From Piper betle (Eukaryota > Streptophyta > Magnoliopsida > Piperales > Piperaceae), in the NCBI GenBank assembly GCA_033002965.1, contig JAURVB010004884.1:1-64000 (forward strand): a DNA stretch of 64,000 nucleotides. The letters are read 5' to 3'. Below, piece after piece: positions 1 to 13,000 of this stretch (within the stretch, counting starts at the first letter, position 1; each line of letters opens with the position of its first letter). The notes under the pieces were generated by a model, which was not told where the DNA came from, made no database searches, and saw nothing but the letters and a program-made list of their open reading frames with translations. The position numbers and the translations under genes are program-made.

Positions 1-1119
1 ATCAGACCCAGCTAAGACTAGCGTACATATCTCTTGCTAAGGGGGAGTTTTTTGTGCAGTTTGTTTCAGAGGATTCCTTCCATGGATGACACGGTTGGAG
101 GAGATTGAGAAAGGTGACAAAGGAAGGCGTGGAGTGGGAGCGAGTGGCATTTTCACGTGGTGAAGGAAGCCTTTGATTAGTTATATACTTGGGGCGTCAT
201 ACCAAAACGATAGATGTTACAATATGGGGAAAGACCTTGACATGGTAAACAAGGCCTGTTTTACTTGCCTCCTCTCTTTGTAGTTTTATGTATCATCAAC
301 CCTCTTAGTTTACTATGAGTTAGTTTATTCTTGTCTCTTTCTCATCTCCATGGTAATAAGATTTGCTTGAGCTCCAAAAGTATATATGTGGATGATGCAG
401 GCCAAACTTTCATATTTAGCTTTGCATCGAATATTGATATTTATCATCAGAATTAGTATAGGTATCAATTAGTTGACTTCTTTTTCTGTATCCGAACCCC
501 TACAATACGTACATAAAAAGTATTCCTTTATGGAAAGAAATTAAGAAATGATTAATCGGAGTAATTAATATGAAACTAAGATTAAAAGCGGACTCAAAAC
601 TAAGCGGCTAAGCCGCTCAAATGAGTCATTTATAGTGAGTGAGTTTTCATGGCAACAAACTAGTATATACGAAGCAAGTATATCATATGTATACGTACTC
701 TATTTTTTAGGGTTTGTTTGATTAGCATAAAAATAGTGTAAATGATATGAAAATTTCAAAATATTTAACCTACTAAAGTAGATAAATATAAGGTAATAAC
801 AATTAAATCATTTTAAACTAAATTAAGTATGATTATATTTAATTACGAGCATAAAATAACCATGTGTGGGTCCCCCATATGCAATTAATTTTTTTTAATT
901 TCAAGAGATAAGAAAAAGAGGAAATTTTTTTGTATATAAGATAGCACATAGAGGATCCACTTAATTATAATTATGATTACTTTTAATACAAAATAAGATG
1001 ATTATATACTAATTTTTCTTAAAAATATATTACACATACTTCTTTTAGCTTTTAGTAAGGTTGATCATTTGAAATTTTCATATCGTTTACATTTGAGTAA
1101 AGTTTTCTTAGCCCTATGA
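1..1119. other. Intergenic DNA, no gene seen
   Basis: AT-rich spacer at the left edge. No open frame resembles a protein family and no RNA gene was recognised. It may hold distal promoter sequence of the Dof gene that starts at 2380, but no specific element can be supported. Confidence 0.5.
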
Positions 1120-1745
1120 AATTACTCAAATCATCACTTAGCTGCCCCTTTACCAAGTCCACTCAACACTCGGTTCTCTCCTTTTAAAAAACATTATTTA
1201 ACCACCCTCTTAACTTATTAGGGAAAAACCTTTTAAGTGATGATATGGGTTTGCAATCAGTTAATGACAACATAAAATAAATTAACTAAAATAAAATTAA
1301 TTATTTGTAAAATAAAATCTATGCACTAAAATAAAATATATATTGATTACATAAAATGAATTATTATTTTATTTATTTTTCAATCAAGGTCGTTTTTTTC
1401 ACTTGTATGTGAGATGAAATATTACCATTTTTTTCATATGTAGGATAAAATTTAAACTTATAAAGAATAGAGTTGAATAAAATAAAATATTTAATTAGTA
1501 TATTAATTTTTTATTTAAAATAAATATTTTTATTTTATTTTATTAAATTTATTTTTTGATGTGTCACCGTCTCATCACCCATTAACCAATTGTAAATTTC
1601 CAATGTCATCAGTTAATAGTTTTTGCATAATGGTGTTAGTTTAAAGAGTGGTTAAATGATGTTTTTTTTTAAGGAGGGGGCTCTAAGCAATGGAAGATGG
1701 ACTTGGTCACCAGGGGTAATTAAATGATGTTTGCTCTTTACATTT
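1120..1745. mobile_element. Long inverted-repeat (MITE/foldback-like) element, copy 1
   Basis: The left arm (about 1125-1225) and the right arm (about 1640-1740) are imperfect reverse complements. Both share the order 'atcacttag..ccaagtcca..ttaaaaaacatta.ttaaccac'. The AT-rich centre has no coding capacity. Related arms recur at about 42758-44255 and 63655-63815, so this is a dispersed family. The exact ends and target duplication are not resolved, and the superfamily is unknown. Confidence 0.5.
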
Positions 1746-2379
1746 ATTTCATGTTAACCAAATGGAACCTAACAATTGAAATGATCAACAAATTTTCATG
1801 ACCAATTATAACATTAATTTTATGTTTCAATTTATGCACTAAATTAATCATAAGAAAGATTATGGTTATTGATAGTTTTTATTGATATAGTCGAGATTTT
1901 TTTAATAATGGTCAATAATACTAGCGATAAACATGGATTAATATGAACTAATTAGTGCTGGTAATTAAACATGACAAAGCTTTCACAGGTGGGCGAATAC
2001 AAATGTTGTACGTGATGAATGTTTTGGGTATGATGAGGAGTCCTTCCAGATGTGATTGCATGGTCCTTGTGAAGCTTTCCTTCCCTATCTAGTCATGAAG
2101 GACCGCTGGATACGATCATCCAGTGTGCTTTAATGGCCGCCCCCCATCCCAACTTCCCTTTGTCTCTTCTTGGCCTCTCCACCCTCTGACTCCACATACA
2201 CCCAATACCCACAATATCACCTCCCAAAGTCTGATCCAACATATCTCTTCAACACTATTACTCCAAACCCTCTTTAATGGTACTCACAAGCACCTCCAAA
2301 CCCCATGCATATGATACCATTGATGATGAATTGTTGCCTTCCCTCCATTTTCCCCTTCACTAGCTAGGGGATATAAAAA
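1746..2379 (+). promoter_or_regulatory. Probable promoter and 5' leader of the Dof gene
   Basis: This stretch lies immediately upstream of the Dof coding sequence. From about 2130 it becomes pyrimidine/CT-rich, as plant 5' leaders often are. No TATA box or transcription start can be assigned with confidence. Short open frames here (for example 2123-2314) have no recognisable product. Confidence 0.3.
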
Positions 2380-3381
2380 ATGAAGACAACATTTAGTAAA
2401 ATCATGGCATCCAAAGGGACGTCGCCGGAGGGCCGGAGGGCCACGCCAGCGGCCAGGCCGTCTCCGGAGCAGGGCCTCCGGTGCCCGAGGTGCGACTCCT
2501 CCAACACCAAGTTCTGCTACTACAACAACTACAGCCTCACCCAGCCCCGGCACTTCTGCAAGACCTGCCGCCGGTACTGGACCAAGGGAGGAGCTCTCCG
2601 CAACGTCCCCGTCGGTGGAGGCGGCCGGAAAAACAAGAAGACCAAGGCGTCTGTGACCACGTTGGCCATCACCGGAGGGATGATCAGGCCTAATTTCCTG
2701 ATCCCTGATCATCACAAGTCATCCGCAGTTGATCAGTTGTTCCCCTTCTCCAAGCTCAACTCTTCTAGCACCAATATTAGCACTAGTGCAGGTCATGCTT
2801 ACAATCAGTTCCTGACATTTGGGGATCTCTCACCTTCTTCCATGGCGTGTGACAATAATATTGTTGCCTCTTCATGTGCATCATCTCATGAGTCTGGGGG
2901 TGCAATTGCCCAGCATCCTATCATGGGCTTCAAACCATTTGATGCCATTAGCTCACCAGCTATTGGGCAAGTTGAGATCACAAACAGTGGAGTTTATGCA
3001 GGTGGGAGGATTCAGGAAATTGGATCAGCCGATAATATGCACACTCATAATATTGCTTCTTCTATAGAGTCACTTAGCTCCATGAATCAAGACCTTCACT
3101 TCAAGCTGCAGCAGCAGCGCTTTGCCATGTTGCTTGGAGGAGGGAGCCAAAGGGAGACTCCTGCAAGTTCAGCTTCTTTGATTGAGAACCAGCCAATCCA
3201 TCAACTACCCATCTCATTTCATGCATCAGGGAGCTCAAAGAATGGTGATAATTGTGGGGTTGAAGTTGGTGACAAGGTGCAGGTTGCTACTGACCACAAT
3301 ACAACTGAATTGCTTTTGGAGAGTTCTTACCCAACAGCAAGTGAGATCCAGAGTTGGAGTGGTATGCGCCAGTTCAGCTGA
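2380..3381 (+). CDS. Dof-type zinc finger transcription factor
   Basis: This is a plant-specific nuclear DNA-binding protein, 333 aa from the first ATG. Residues 35-63 carry the single Dof finger as CX2CX21CX2C (Cys35, Cys38, Cys60, Cys63), with the family blocks [16 protein letters not shown] and [18 protein letters not shown] basic stretch (GGRKNKKTK, about 81-89) follows and probably includes the nuclear localisation signal. Dof fingers bind AAAG-core promoter sites. The rest is Ser/Asn-rich and low in recognisable domains, and ends in WSGMRQFS. Two in-frame ATGs compete: 2380, and 2404 ([10 protein letters not shown]). The second fits the start of many Dof proteins better, which would give 325 aa. 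There is no intron within the frame. Target genes cannot be told from sequence. Confidence 0.93.
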   Translation: MKTTFSKIMASKGTSPEGRRATPAARPSPEQGLRCPRCDSSNTKFCYYNNYSLTQPRHFCKTCRRYWTKGGALRNVPVGGGGRKNKKTKASVTTLAITGGMIRPNFLIPDHHKSSAVDQLFPFSKLNSSSTNISTSAGHAYNQFLTFGDLSPSSMACDNNIVASSCASSHESGGAIAQHPIMGFKPFDAISSPAIGQVEITNSGVYAGGRIQEIGSADNMHTHNIASSIESLSSMNQDLHFKLQQQRFAMLLGGGSQRETPASSASLIENQPIHQLPISFHASGSSKNGDNCGVEVGDKVQVATDHNTTELLLESSYPTASEIQSWSGMRQFS

Positions 3382-6300
3382 ACTCCTTTGAAGACAAGGA
3401 AAGGAGAATGAAGAAGGCAGCTTTAAGGTGGAGATCGGAAAAGGGAGTGGACCGGTAAAGCTAAGAAAGCAAAAAAAAAAAAAGGAATGGAACTTAAGGG
3501 TTCTGATTTATTCTTTCTTTCTTTTTGACATATCCTGTTCCTATATAGTCTATGCTTCCTGATCTTGTCAGCTTCCTAGAAACATTTCAATCGCTTTTCT
3601 TAAAGATAGTGATCAATGGATGTTTCTTTCTCTTGCTATGCAATCTATAGTCTAATTGGTTTCCTCTTTCTTTTGTATTATCACTAGAGTCAGGTCCTGC
3701 CAAAAAATTTGGACAGTTCTATATTAGTAGTTACTGCAATAAAAAGCAAAGCTAATATTAAGAAAATATATAGGATTTGTCTGTGCATATGAATGCATGC
3801 CCTTGTTACACATTCTAATCATTTCATTTTTATGATTTATTTAGGTAGCTTGCATGGGTTTCTTAAGATTTTTCTGAATAATTTTACTAATTGATCATAT
3901 TCCTCTAAAATGCATGCTACGAGACTCTTCATAGCTCATAAGGCTTTATACCTGTTTTTTTTTTTGTGATCAATAAGTTGTCATGATCCTCAAATCTCCT
4001 AGAGGTACTAAATGGCAGGTTCTAGCTCTGTGTAGGTAACTGCTTTCCCTTTCTCTCTGCCCAGAGCTTTCTATAGTCATTAGTTGCTCAGTGTCCTCTG
4101 AGTTGGGTGGAGCCCTATGGCAGTTGATGAGTCTGAAAAGGATACTGTCAGACGACTATTGTCTCCTAAACGGCTGAACATTTGGAAAGAAGAAAGATTG
4201 AGCAGGTAGAGAGAGTGCATATGTGAGTGGAAAGTGTAAATAGAGAAACCATGGGAAGGAACCTGCCAATGCCTTGGCTAGAGCTAGCAGGCATATATGA
4301 ATTTAGCATTCAGGCTTCTTTACTTGTTGCTTTGCCTTTGCTTTCTTCAATCCTATTACTGGAATTTCGATAGGACTTGTCTGTCTGAGTGTCTCTTGGG
4401 TTTCCTTCTTGACTAGATTTTACCATTCCATTTCTTCTACAGAGCCATTTGCAGCTTAGATCTGTCTGTGAAATCTTTCATTGAAGAGGTCACTTCGGTT
4501 TTCAAGGGAACGATGGATAGAGTGCTGTTAATTAATGGTTGAAGCTACAGATATCTCTACTTATACTAATTAAATAAGGGGAGTTCTTCCTTTTGTTGTC
4601 AACGATATTACCATGTATAGTTGGTGCATTCGACTAACATATGATAGTCAAATTATAGCTTAAATATTCTTCTCTATTTGAACATGATCACCACCATTTC
4701 TCCCAAGTTAAGATTTCTGCATACGTATGCCCGGGCTGTCTTAATGTGTGAATTTAGCAGGGAACAGTTCGTGAGAAATCGACGTTAAGCTTTTCGGTGA
4801 TATTTCATGAGAGACTAGTTATTGAACAAGCTAGCTGCTAGCCTCATAAATTCATTAATAATTGCATATTGTTGACAGCAGTCTATACATGCAGTTCTAA
4901 AGAGATGGTTCACTGCTATTACTTGCAGTCAGGTAGCAAAGGCACTTTACAACTAGAAAAATGCCAGTCGTTGCCCAGCTAGCTTGGAACTTTTTACACC
5001 ATATACACATTTATATTTGCGGTTGCTCACGTATTCTAAGGCCAAGTCTGCAACCTTGGGTCAGGTTATGGAACAAAGGACACTCTAAATAATTTCACAA
5101 AGTTTCTACATAAAATGCTATCACTTAAAAAAAATTCAATTTACAGGGATTTTATAGATTTTAGAGGTCCATTTGATTCATATTTACATACATCTTATAC
5201 CTAATATTACTCTCTCTCTCTCTCTCTCTCTATGTACATATGTGTGTGTATACATATATCCTCATTAAATCCCTTCATGATGGTCTGCAAGCAATACCTC
5301 AACGACCCAAGAAGAAGAAACCGAAGATTGTTATGCACCTGTCGAAGCTATCATTTTATCATCAAACTGATCTAATGATCCTATGTATATCTTGAAGAAG
5401 ATACAATAAGTCGTTATGAATGGTTTTGTCTTTTGGTTATGGCACACTAGTCTTCTTGCCTGTCCTTCAAACCGAAATGATCACACGAAACATAGCAAGG
5501 AAACGAGAGAAATGCATGGCCACCACTTCTGATTTCTACCTCTTTGTTGCTACTCAAGTGTCACCTCTTTTGGACTCTTATTGAACGGCTCGAACACTTT
5601 TCCTCACGCCATCAATTTTGTTAGGATGGATAATTGCATTTTGTATTCAGAATTTGAATCGCCCAAAAAATAAAATTAAATAAAATTAAAAAAGGGAACA
5701 TTTTATTGACTTATTTAATATGATTTACATTTTGATAATGTGTATTTTATTCTCTTTTTTTCATACAAACAGATTGATAGATATGCTGTCTTTTAAACTT
5801 TATGGATCTATATGGTACGATATAATTTTTCAAAATGTGTAACCTCTTTTGAGAGAACTAGTCTTGTACCCTGAGATGAAATTAACTGAAAATTTTAAAG
5901 GTCAATTAATTAATAACCGTTTTAGGGTCTTATAATAACGGCACCTGCTCTTAAAAACTGCCTAAATCAGTAATAACTGCCACATAGTTTACCTTTGGAC
6001 GTGAAATTAACGGGTAAGATTTTGATGCCGGTGCGCACAACATGGGGGTGTCTGTCGTAGGCACCGTTAGTTGCTTTTGAGATGTATATATAAATTGGCG
6101 AATTTTTTGGAAAATAAAATTGAAGAATATTTTATATTAATGTCACAAATAAGTCGGTGATAATTTTGAACTGTCTGAGGATCACAAGAGGGTAAGCAAC
6201 TTGAAACCCTCTCCTAATTTCCTGGCCAGACATGCGAACCCTGGTCTCTCGTTTATGAATCAATTACGAAGTCAGTTAAAAGCCAAATATGTGAGATAAT

Positions 6301-7092
6301 TAGAATTACCTTTCAATTGTCAACCAATAACCGGTGTGGGAGTAGGAGAATAAGCGGTTGGTGCAAGAGAAGGCTTTCGCACCTCAACATCTAGTTTCCT
6401 TCCTTTCAAGTTTTAAGTACTACTGGGACGGACTGAGATTCCCAACTCCCGGAGCAGGAATCTAAAATGAGGAGGGTTTTGAAACGCATTGAACCCCAAT
6501 TGAATGAATCGTAACATTCGTAATTAGACACAAAAATCTTGCTAGCGGGGAATGCAGCCTATAGAGCTATAATTATCTCAAGAGTAATCAAGTGCCTCAA
6601 AGTAATTCTGTTATTTGTATCGACTTCAGCGTTTAAAGGTAACACCGAGCGTAAAATTTAGACCCATTCTTAATTTTTTCCCAAGCAACCCAATTCTGGA
6701 TAATTTGACTTCTTTATTTCTGACCACATACATAGCTTCTTAATTTGAGTTTTGATGGACAAATGGCCGGCAAGAAATGGAGGCATTGGATAAAGATATT
6801 ATTCATCAACATTTTGATAAGTAAATATCCGACATATACAACTGTTTAACCTTCACCAATCATCATATTTGGGCTGGCGTGAATAAATACTGGGAAGGGA
6901 AGGCTGGCCGGCAAATACAAAACTGCCTAGATGTTGCATCTGCAAGAATAGTGACTATACACTAGGATATATGAACCTCAACAACCTTGCCCTTTTCCAA
7001 CTTTTTCCTTTTCCTTAGTCACTTGTATATTCATCAAAACTTATCTACAAGAATAAATAAAGCACAATCCCCCAATTAATAACCCCCAAAAC
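3382..7092. other. Dof 3' region and intergenic spacer
   Basis: A 3' untranslated region of the Dof gene follows its stop codon; an A-run lies near 3472-3483. Beyond it is AT-rich spacer with no recognisable gene on either strand. The final part just before 7093 should be the 3' UTR of the convergent UPL gene. A CT dinucleotide tract lies at 5210-5232. Confidence 0.5.
5210..5232. repeat. (CT)n microsatellite
   Basis: An uninterrupted CT dinucleotide tract of about 11 units in intergenic DNA, followed by a short TG/TA-rich stretch. Confidence 0.9.
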
Positions 7093-10000
7093 TCAACCAA
7101 AACCAAATCCTTCGCTCCCTTCGTGAATGGCCATCAGTAGCCGTTCTTGTAGTTGCTGTTTAGTGGGGTATTCTGGTAGATCCAGCTGATTAAAACTGCA
7201 TTTTGGGGGCCAAAAGTGAATGTTAGTACAGTTGCTTCAGAATATCGGTTACCAATAAGTTGATTGCATTTTGTGAATGTCATTATGCTATCAAAATATG
7301 TTGGAGCCCAAGCAAGTCCTAATTATTCTACTTCATGACACGGTAGACAAGTAAACTACATCTATGGCAGGAGAAGAAGATCAAGACATACCATGTATGA
7401 GCAGATGGCAAATGACTGGCACTACCATAAGCTTTATGAATCTGGAATCGCTGTGACCCAGAGATTCCCTGAAGAGCACTGAAACCTTCCAAAGGCACCT
7501 GAAATTAGCAGCACAAGTATCTGTCAGCGACAAGTGAAAAATTAACACAAAGATGTTTCAAGCCAGTCAACATGCCACGGAGATGCACAATACAATTATC
7601 AGAAACTACATGTCGTTTGAAAAAAGCTAATCATGAGTGTCAAAATAAATCACCATCAGCAGAGCAGCTAAAAATATTAAAGGAAACTAGGTTTTTAGTA
7701 GCTGTTTAGGCACTTCGCCTCATCAGCAATAAAGTTGTAAACCAGCTATGAATTGCAGACTGCAGTCAACTATTTACCCCCTTCTCATATATAAACTAAC
7801 TACACCAGCCAAATAAACAGCCCATCTACTCTTATTAATAAAAGGGGAGTTAAAAGTTGAAATTAGGAGATTCAACCAATCAAAATACAACAAGAATAAA
7901 AAAATAACATAAAATTATTATAGTCAATCTCCTCATTTAGTCAAGAGTCTATCTTTCTAATTGTAGTCTCTCAAAGATAACATATCATTCATTATAGTCT
8001 ATCTCATCATTCATTATAGTCTATCTCATTATTCAATAAGGGTTTATATATAAATTTGAAGTTTATCTCTAACATAGGCAAATGATTATTAGAAGTACCT
8101 TTGAAGTTCCCGTGACAAATTGAAGGAGTCGAGCCTTATCCTCTTTGCTAAACCCTTGAACTACTTCCCAAAACCAGTGAATGACAGGCGATGCAGCACT
8201 GTATCCAGAGTATTCAGTATTTGCCCTTAAGTCATCCACTACATGTAGAGAGGTTACTGTGAGAACTCCACCTCCAAGAAACTCTTTAGAAATATGAAAC
8301 AGAAATTCACAAACTTACAGTCAATATCTGGAAGTCCACTAATCAACAACTCTAATTCTTTGTCATTGAATATTGAGATCAAATCCCGAGGAATCAACTC
8401 ATTGAAACCTTCCATAAAAGCATTTATTTGAGGGCGTATGGCAGTTGTCAACCGATGCTCAGCAACAAGGTTGACATACTGATGCTTATTTTCCTCAGTG
8501 ACCTTGGTGTTCCGACCACCAGGTATCAATTCATAATCAGTGACCTGTTTTATGTACAGAAAAATTAGTAACTATGAGACTGCACAAAACAATATCATAA
8601 GTAAGTTCTTTGCTTCCCAAGAGTCAACCTCTGTCTTTTCGTACAGTATCCGCTTCTCCTCATCAGCATCCATGCTAAAAGTCAGGTCTAACCTATCACT
8701 GTTGTCGTTCTACAAAATAAAATATTAAAACAAAACCCACTTAAGATTACGAATAAATTCAATAAACCGGCCAAAATAAGAACTCCACACACCTCTAGCA
8801 TCCATTTCAAACTTTTGAAGTAATCAGGATCTATGGCCTCAATGTCATGGTATGTCACCTTTACCCCAAGAATGTGCTTGTAGAAAGAGCGTGTAAAGTG
8901 TACATCGAGTAGTTGGCCATCAAAAAGAGCCTTCCCAACCTAGAGATCAAACAAATAGTATTATACAAGAAACTGGGGCATTTGACTTTGTAAATAACAG
9001 TAAGGGCACTCACCACTCTCCCAACAAACTTGAAATAAGATAAATGCTCAGTTTGATAAACAGAATTGGGATTTGGCTGAAAGGTAGATTCATTGCCCAC
9101 AGTTGTAAAAAGTAAAGCTCCCTTGTCAAAGATAACTCTAGACAACAGTTGATACCACTCTCTCGTGAGACCACCAGCATCAATTCCTTCCTCCCCTTGG
9201 AAATGTACAGTTAATCTTCCCTTCAGATCTTGGGTAGAACGCAATCTAAGTTGATTATAAGAATCCTCCAATATATACGCCCTTCTTACTGAAATCCTGA
9301 GAGGGCTATGATGATGTTCATGTTGATGTTTAATCTTTGATTTGAAATGTGCACGTTTGTTATCAAAATCAATGAAACGAGGCACCTGCAGCATAAGGGA
9401 GAACGACTTCTCCAGCAGCCCAGGATTTTGACGAATAAAAGCATTTAAGAGCTTTCTGTGCTTCTCTGAGAATTTTACAAAAGCAACTTGCTTTTCATCA
9501 ACTCTAGCCTGCAAACTGGATGATTTTTGTAAACTAGAACCTGAGGCAGTTTCCTCATGCTCAAAAGTGACACCAACATTAGTATCATATCCAGATCCAG
9601 ACTGTCCAGGATGCAGCTTTTCACACGTCACGAAGAATGACTCTATATAGGGTAGTATATTTTGAGTCCCTGCTGGAAGTGGTGATGCTGCACTGCTACT
9701 TGTCAATGCATAAGATCCTGAAGATGAGGACGGCATTTCAGACCCATATTCTGGAGAGTTTTCAATCTTAGTTATGCAAGAGCTAAGCTCCATCCACAAT
9801 GGCTCCAAAGTTGAGCTGATTTCTAAAACTTGTGATAGAGCATCATTAGAATCTTTATCAGGAACCATTGGATGCTCCTTTTCCTTTTCATGCAGCAACG
9901 AGACAAGAGAGCTAAATGCCTGTAGTACTCTTAATATTGCTGTCCCATCTGTTGATGCAGTGGTTATCAGTACTTTTTCCGCTTCCCCATATGTGTTCAA

Positions 10001-13000
10001 CTCCTTCATAGCGGACTGGGACAAAGCTTGCACAGATTCTGCTAACTCAGTCATAAAAAGATGGCAATGAGTGGGAGCAATGCCCACCAGCTTCTTCAGC
10101 ACCTCGGCCACTAGAACATAAGCATTGTCTGACAAACTGCAGGGAGGACATCAATATAGTTAGCCAGTGAATGAAAAATAGAAAAGGCAGACAAAATTGA
10201 AGTAGCTAAAATTCAACTCTTGGTAAGTTGAAATATTTTGCAGTGCAATTACTCATCAAAAGAAAAAGAAGAATGATTAAGATGTTAATTCCATCAAAGG
10301 TGCTAAGAGTACAATCAGACAAAACACATTCGAACATTCACATTGCTTTAATTGGAGATTCAATTTATAACATATAATCATTACCCGTCACGTGCCAGCA
10401 AAGAGCATAAAAGGCGAAGTTCTGAGTGAGGCAGGCTGTAAAGTACAGAAGGGATATCCACTCCACTCTTCACAAGTGACACTGAAGGGTCAGGGGCAGG
10501 CTTTGGTGCTTCACTAATTAATTGTGCATCAGCCATATAACTCTGAGAGCCAGAAGGTTCCTCGGATGACGAGGATTTCTTACTTTGTCCAGAGTTACTA
10601 TCCACATTGTCAATGATGACTTCTAATAAGCTGAGGAGCTATAAACCAGAAAGAAATGTTATACATAGTAATAAAGAACCAAAAACCAGAAAAAAAAACT
10701 AAAAATAATGATGGATACCTGCTCAAGATGAGCAATACTCCTTAAATATAGAGGTAAGTTCAGGAGGCCCAAAAGTAAAACTACCACAAAATCCATGGCT
10801 TTATTTTCATCCCCTTCCATAATCATCACAGCTTTTCCGCGAGTTTGATCAAGGCTGTCCAAATTATATGCAACTGGCCTCGGTAACTCAAGATGCAGTA
10901 ACAACTTGGCCACATAGGGATGGTTTCTGGCCAAGTAAGTCAGAGTTTCCAGAATCCGTCGAGACACAAGAGGTGGAACTCCTGACAAAGACCAATTCCA
11001 CAAATGAAATGAATTTTCAATCTAGTATCCTTGGCATGGACCGACAAATGATGTTATACTTTAATAATGGTATCAAGAAAAGCTAAACAAGATTGATACT
11101 CTTCTAATCCAATTAGACATGCCTCGTCTAATCATGTCAGTTTTTCAAACTTCAAACATGAAGAATAAGCAATATAAAATTATTAGTTACTGGGTTGTAG
11201 TAGTAACTAGGTACCTAATACAGAAGCACTTATATTCAAGTCTGTTGTCGTTATTTTTAGTTTTATGGGATTCTCAGTTTTAAGAATTTTAATAAGTAAT
11301 AGTACTTTTCTCAATTTCAGGACTTTGTAATTTTTTATATTATTTTATCGTGAAGATTTTTTTTGATAGCCTATATTTATAAAAATTCTCATCATTGTAA
11401 TTGTTTTTTTTTCCAACAGGGTCTTTGTTAGTTAACAAACAAACAAGTTTCATCATCTTAATTAAGTTTTTTGAAAAGTACAACTTCGGTGGAATACAAA
11501 TTTTCTCCCCTCAAACCCCCAAATTTCATTGGCAATGTTGTTAACTCTTCTTTGCCTATCCTCCAAATCACTGAACTTCCTCCTAGCACATTTCAATACC
11601 ATCCCACCAATTCACTTCCATTTGCCACCAATTCCCTTCAGGGGTCTGTTTGGTTTGATAGAATATGGGAGAAAGAAAAAGAAAGCATCATTTCTCATGT
11701 GTGTTTGGATTGAAAGAGAAGGAAAATGCGGGTCATTTTTCTTTTCTTGCATTTCCTTGCAAGTTTTGTGGGGAAATCATTTGTGAAGGGATATTCCAGT
11801 GGGGTCCACTTCATGGAATATTTTCTATCTCAACCCATTTTCTTTCAATCCAAACACTCCAACTTTCCAAAAGTACACTTTTCTTTATTTTCTCTCAAAA
11901 TCCATAAATCCAAACAAAGCTTCAGGGAAAATACCTATATCACTACATTTAAGGTGCACTTATGATGCTTACGACATTAAATAAAATGAGCACCTACCAT
12001 TAGAATATTGTGGCCGGGAGTACATAACATGACTTTGACAAGCATAAAGCCTATATGGTTGTTCTTCAGAACTGATAATACTCTTCCCTGGCCCTTGTAT
12101 ATCAAGCATCAGCATGCCCATCAAAATTTGAACTAAGGAAGTTCTAGTTTCAGAGTGCGCACACAGGTTCAAGAGTAGTCTCTGCAGTTGACCCTTATAA
12201 AGAGGCTGTAAAAGCATACAAAAACCGCGGCAGTCAAAATAACAGCTCAAAAATAGAAAAAAGAATAAACATATGATACCTGAACAACACGCAGCAATCT
12301 AATCATTGCTTTCAAATCTTCTTGATCAACTAAAGGAGCCCCATCGGCTTCAATCACCTTCCCACCTACCCTGCGAGAGCCAACAGAGCCTATAGCCCTT
12401 TCAAGGCTGGAACCAATACCATCAGTCCGCCTAGAAGACTCACCCTGTCTGTTCCTTGGGTACATTCCAAGAAAATTGCGGCTATATCTGTGAGCAAACC
12501 TCTCACGTAACATGTTCGCTTCTGCAACAAGAGCAGGAGTCAAATTCGCCAAAATAGCATCTGAAGATGTTAACAGCACCTGCACATGCAGAGCAAGCAT
12601 TTGATTAAAAACAGATATTACACAAGGATGATCTATTAAAAAAGATACAAATGTAACTCCATACCTCTTCTCGTAGATCAGAGGGAAACGTTGCAATGAT
12701 GGAAACAGTGTCCATCTCAACAGGTTGCCCTTCCAGCTCTTGAGACTGATGAAGCCTTTGAGCTTGTTGCTGAGCCAAAACTTCAGCTCGGATATCAGGA
12801 GGTAGAGCTGCCAGAAACTCGGGATCAATGTCGCCAGCAGCCTGATTCTGCTCACCTGATGGTTGTGCCACTTGATTCTGCTGGGCAGAGAGAACTTCTG
12901 CTCGTAACTCCTCCGGAAGAGCTTCCAAGAATGCAGGGTCGATTGCTCCTGCATCAACTTCTCTTTGCTGCTCCCCACCTACCCCTACACTTGTATTTAG

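Noticed and set aside
2123..2314. Upstream open frame before the Dof gene
   Set aside because: Low-complexity, CT-rich leader composition and no recognisable motif. It may be translated as a uORF, but nothing in the sequence supports it.
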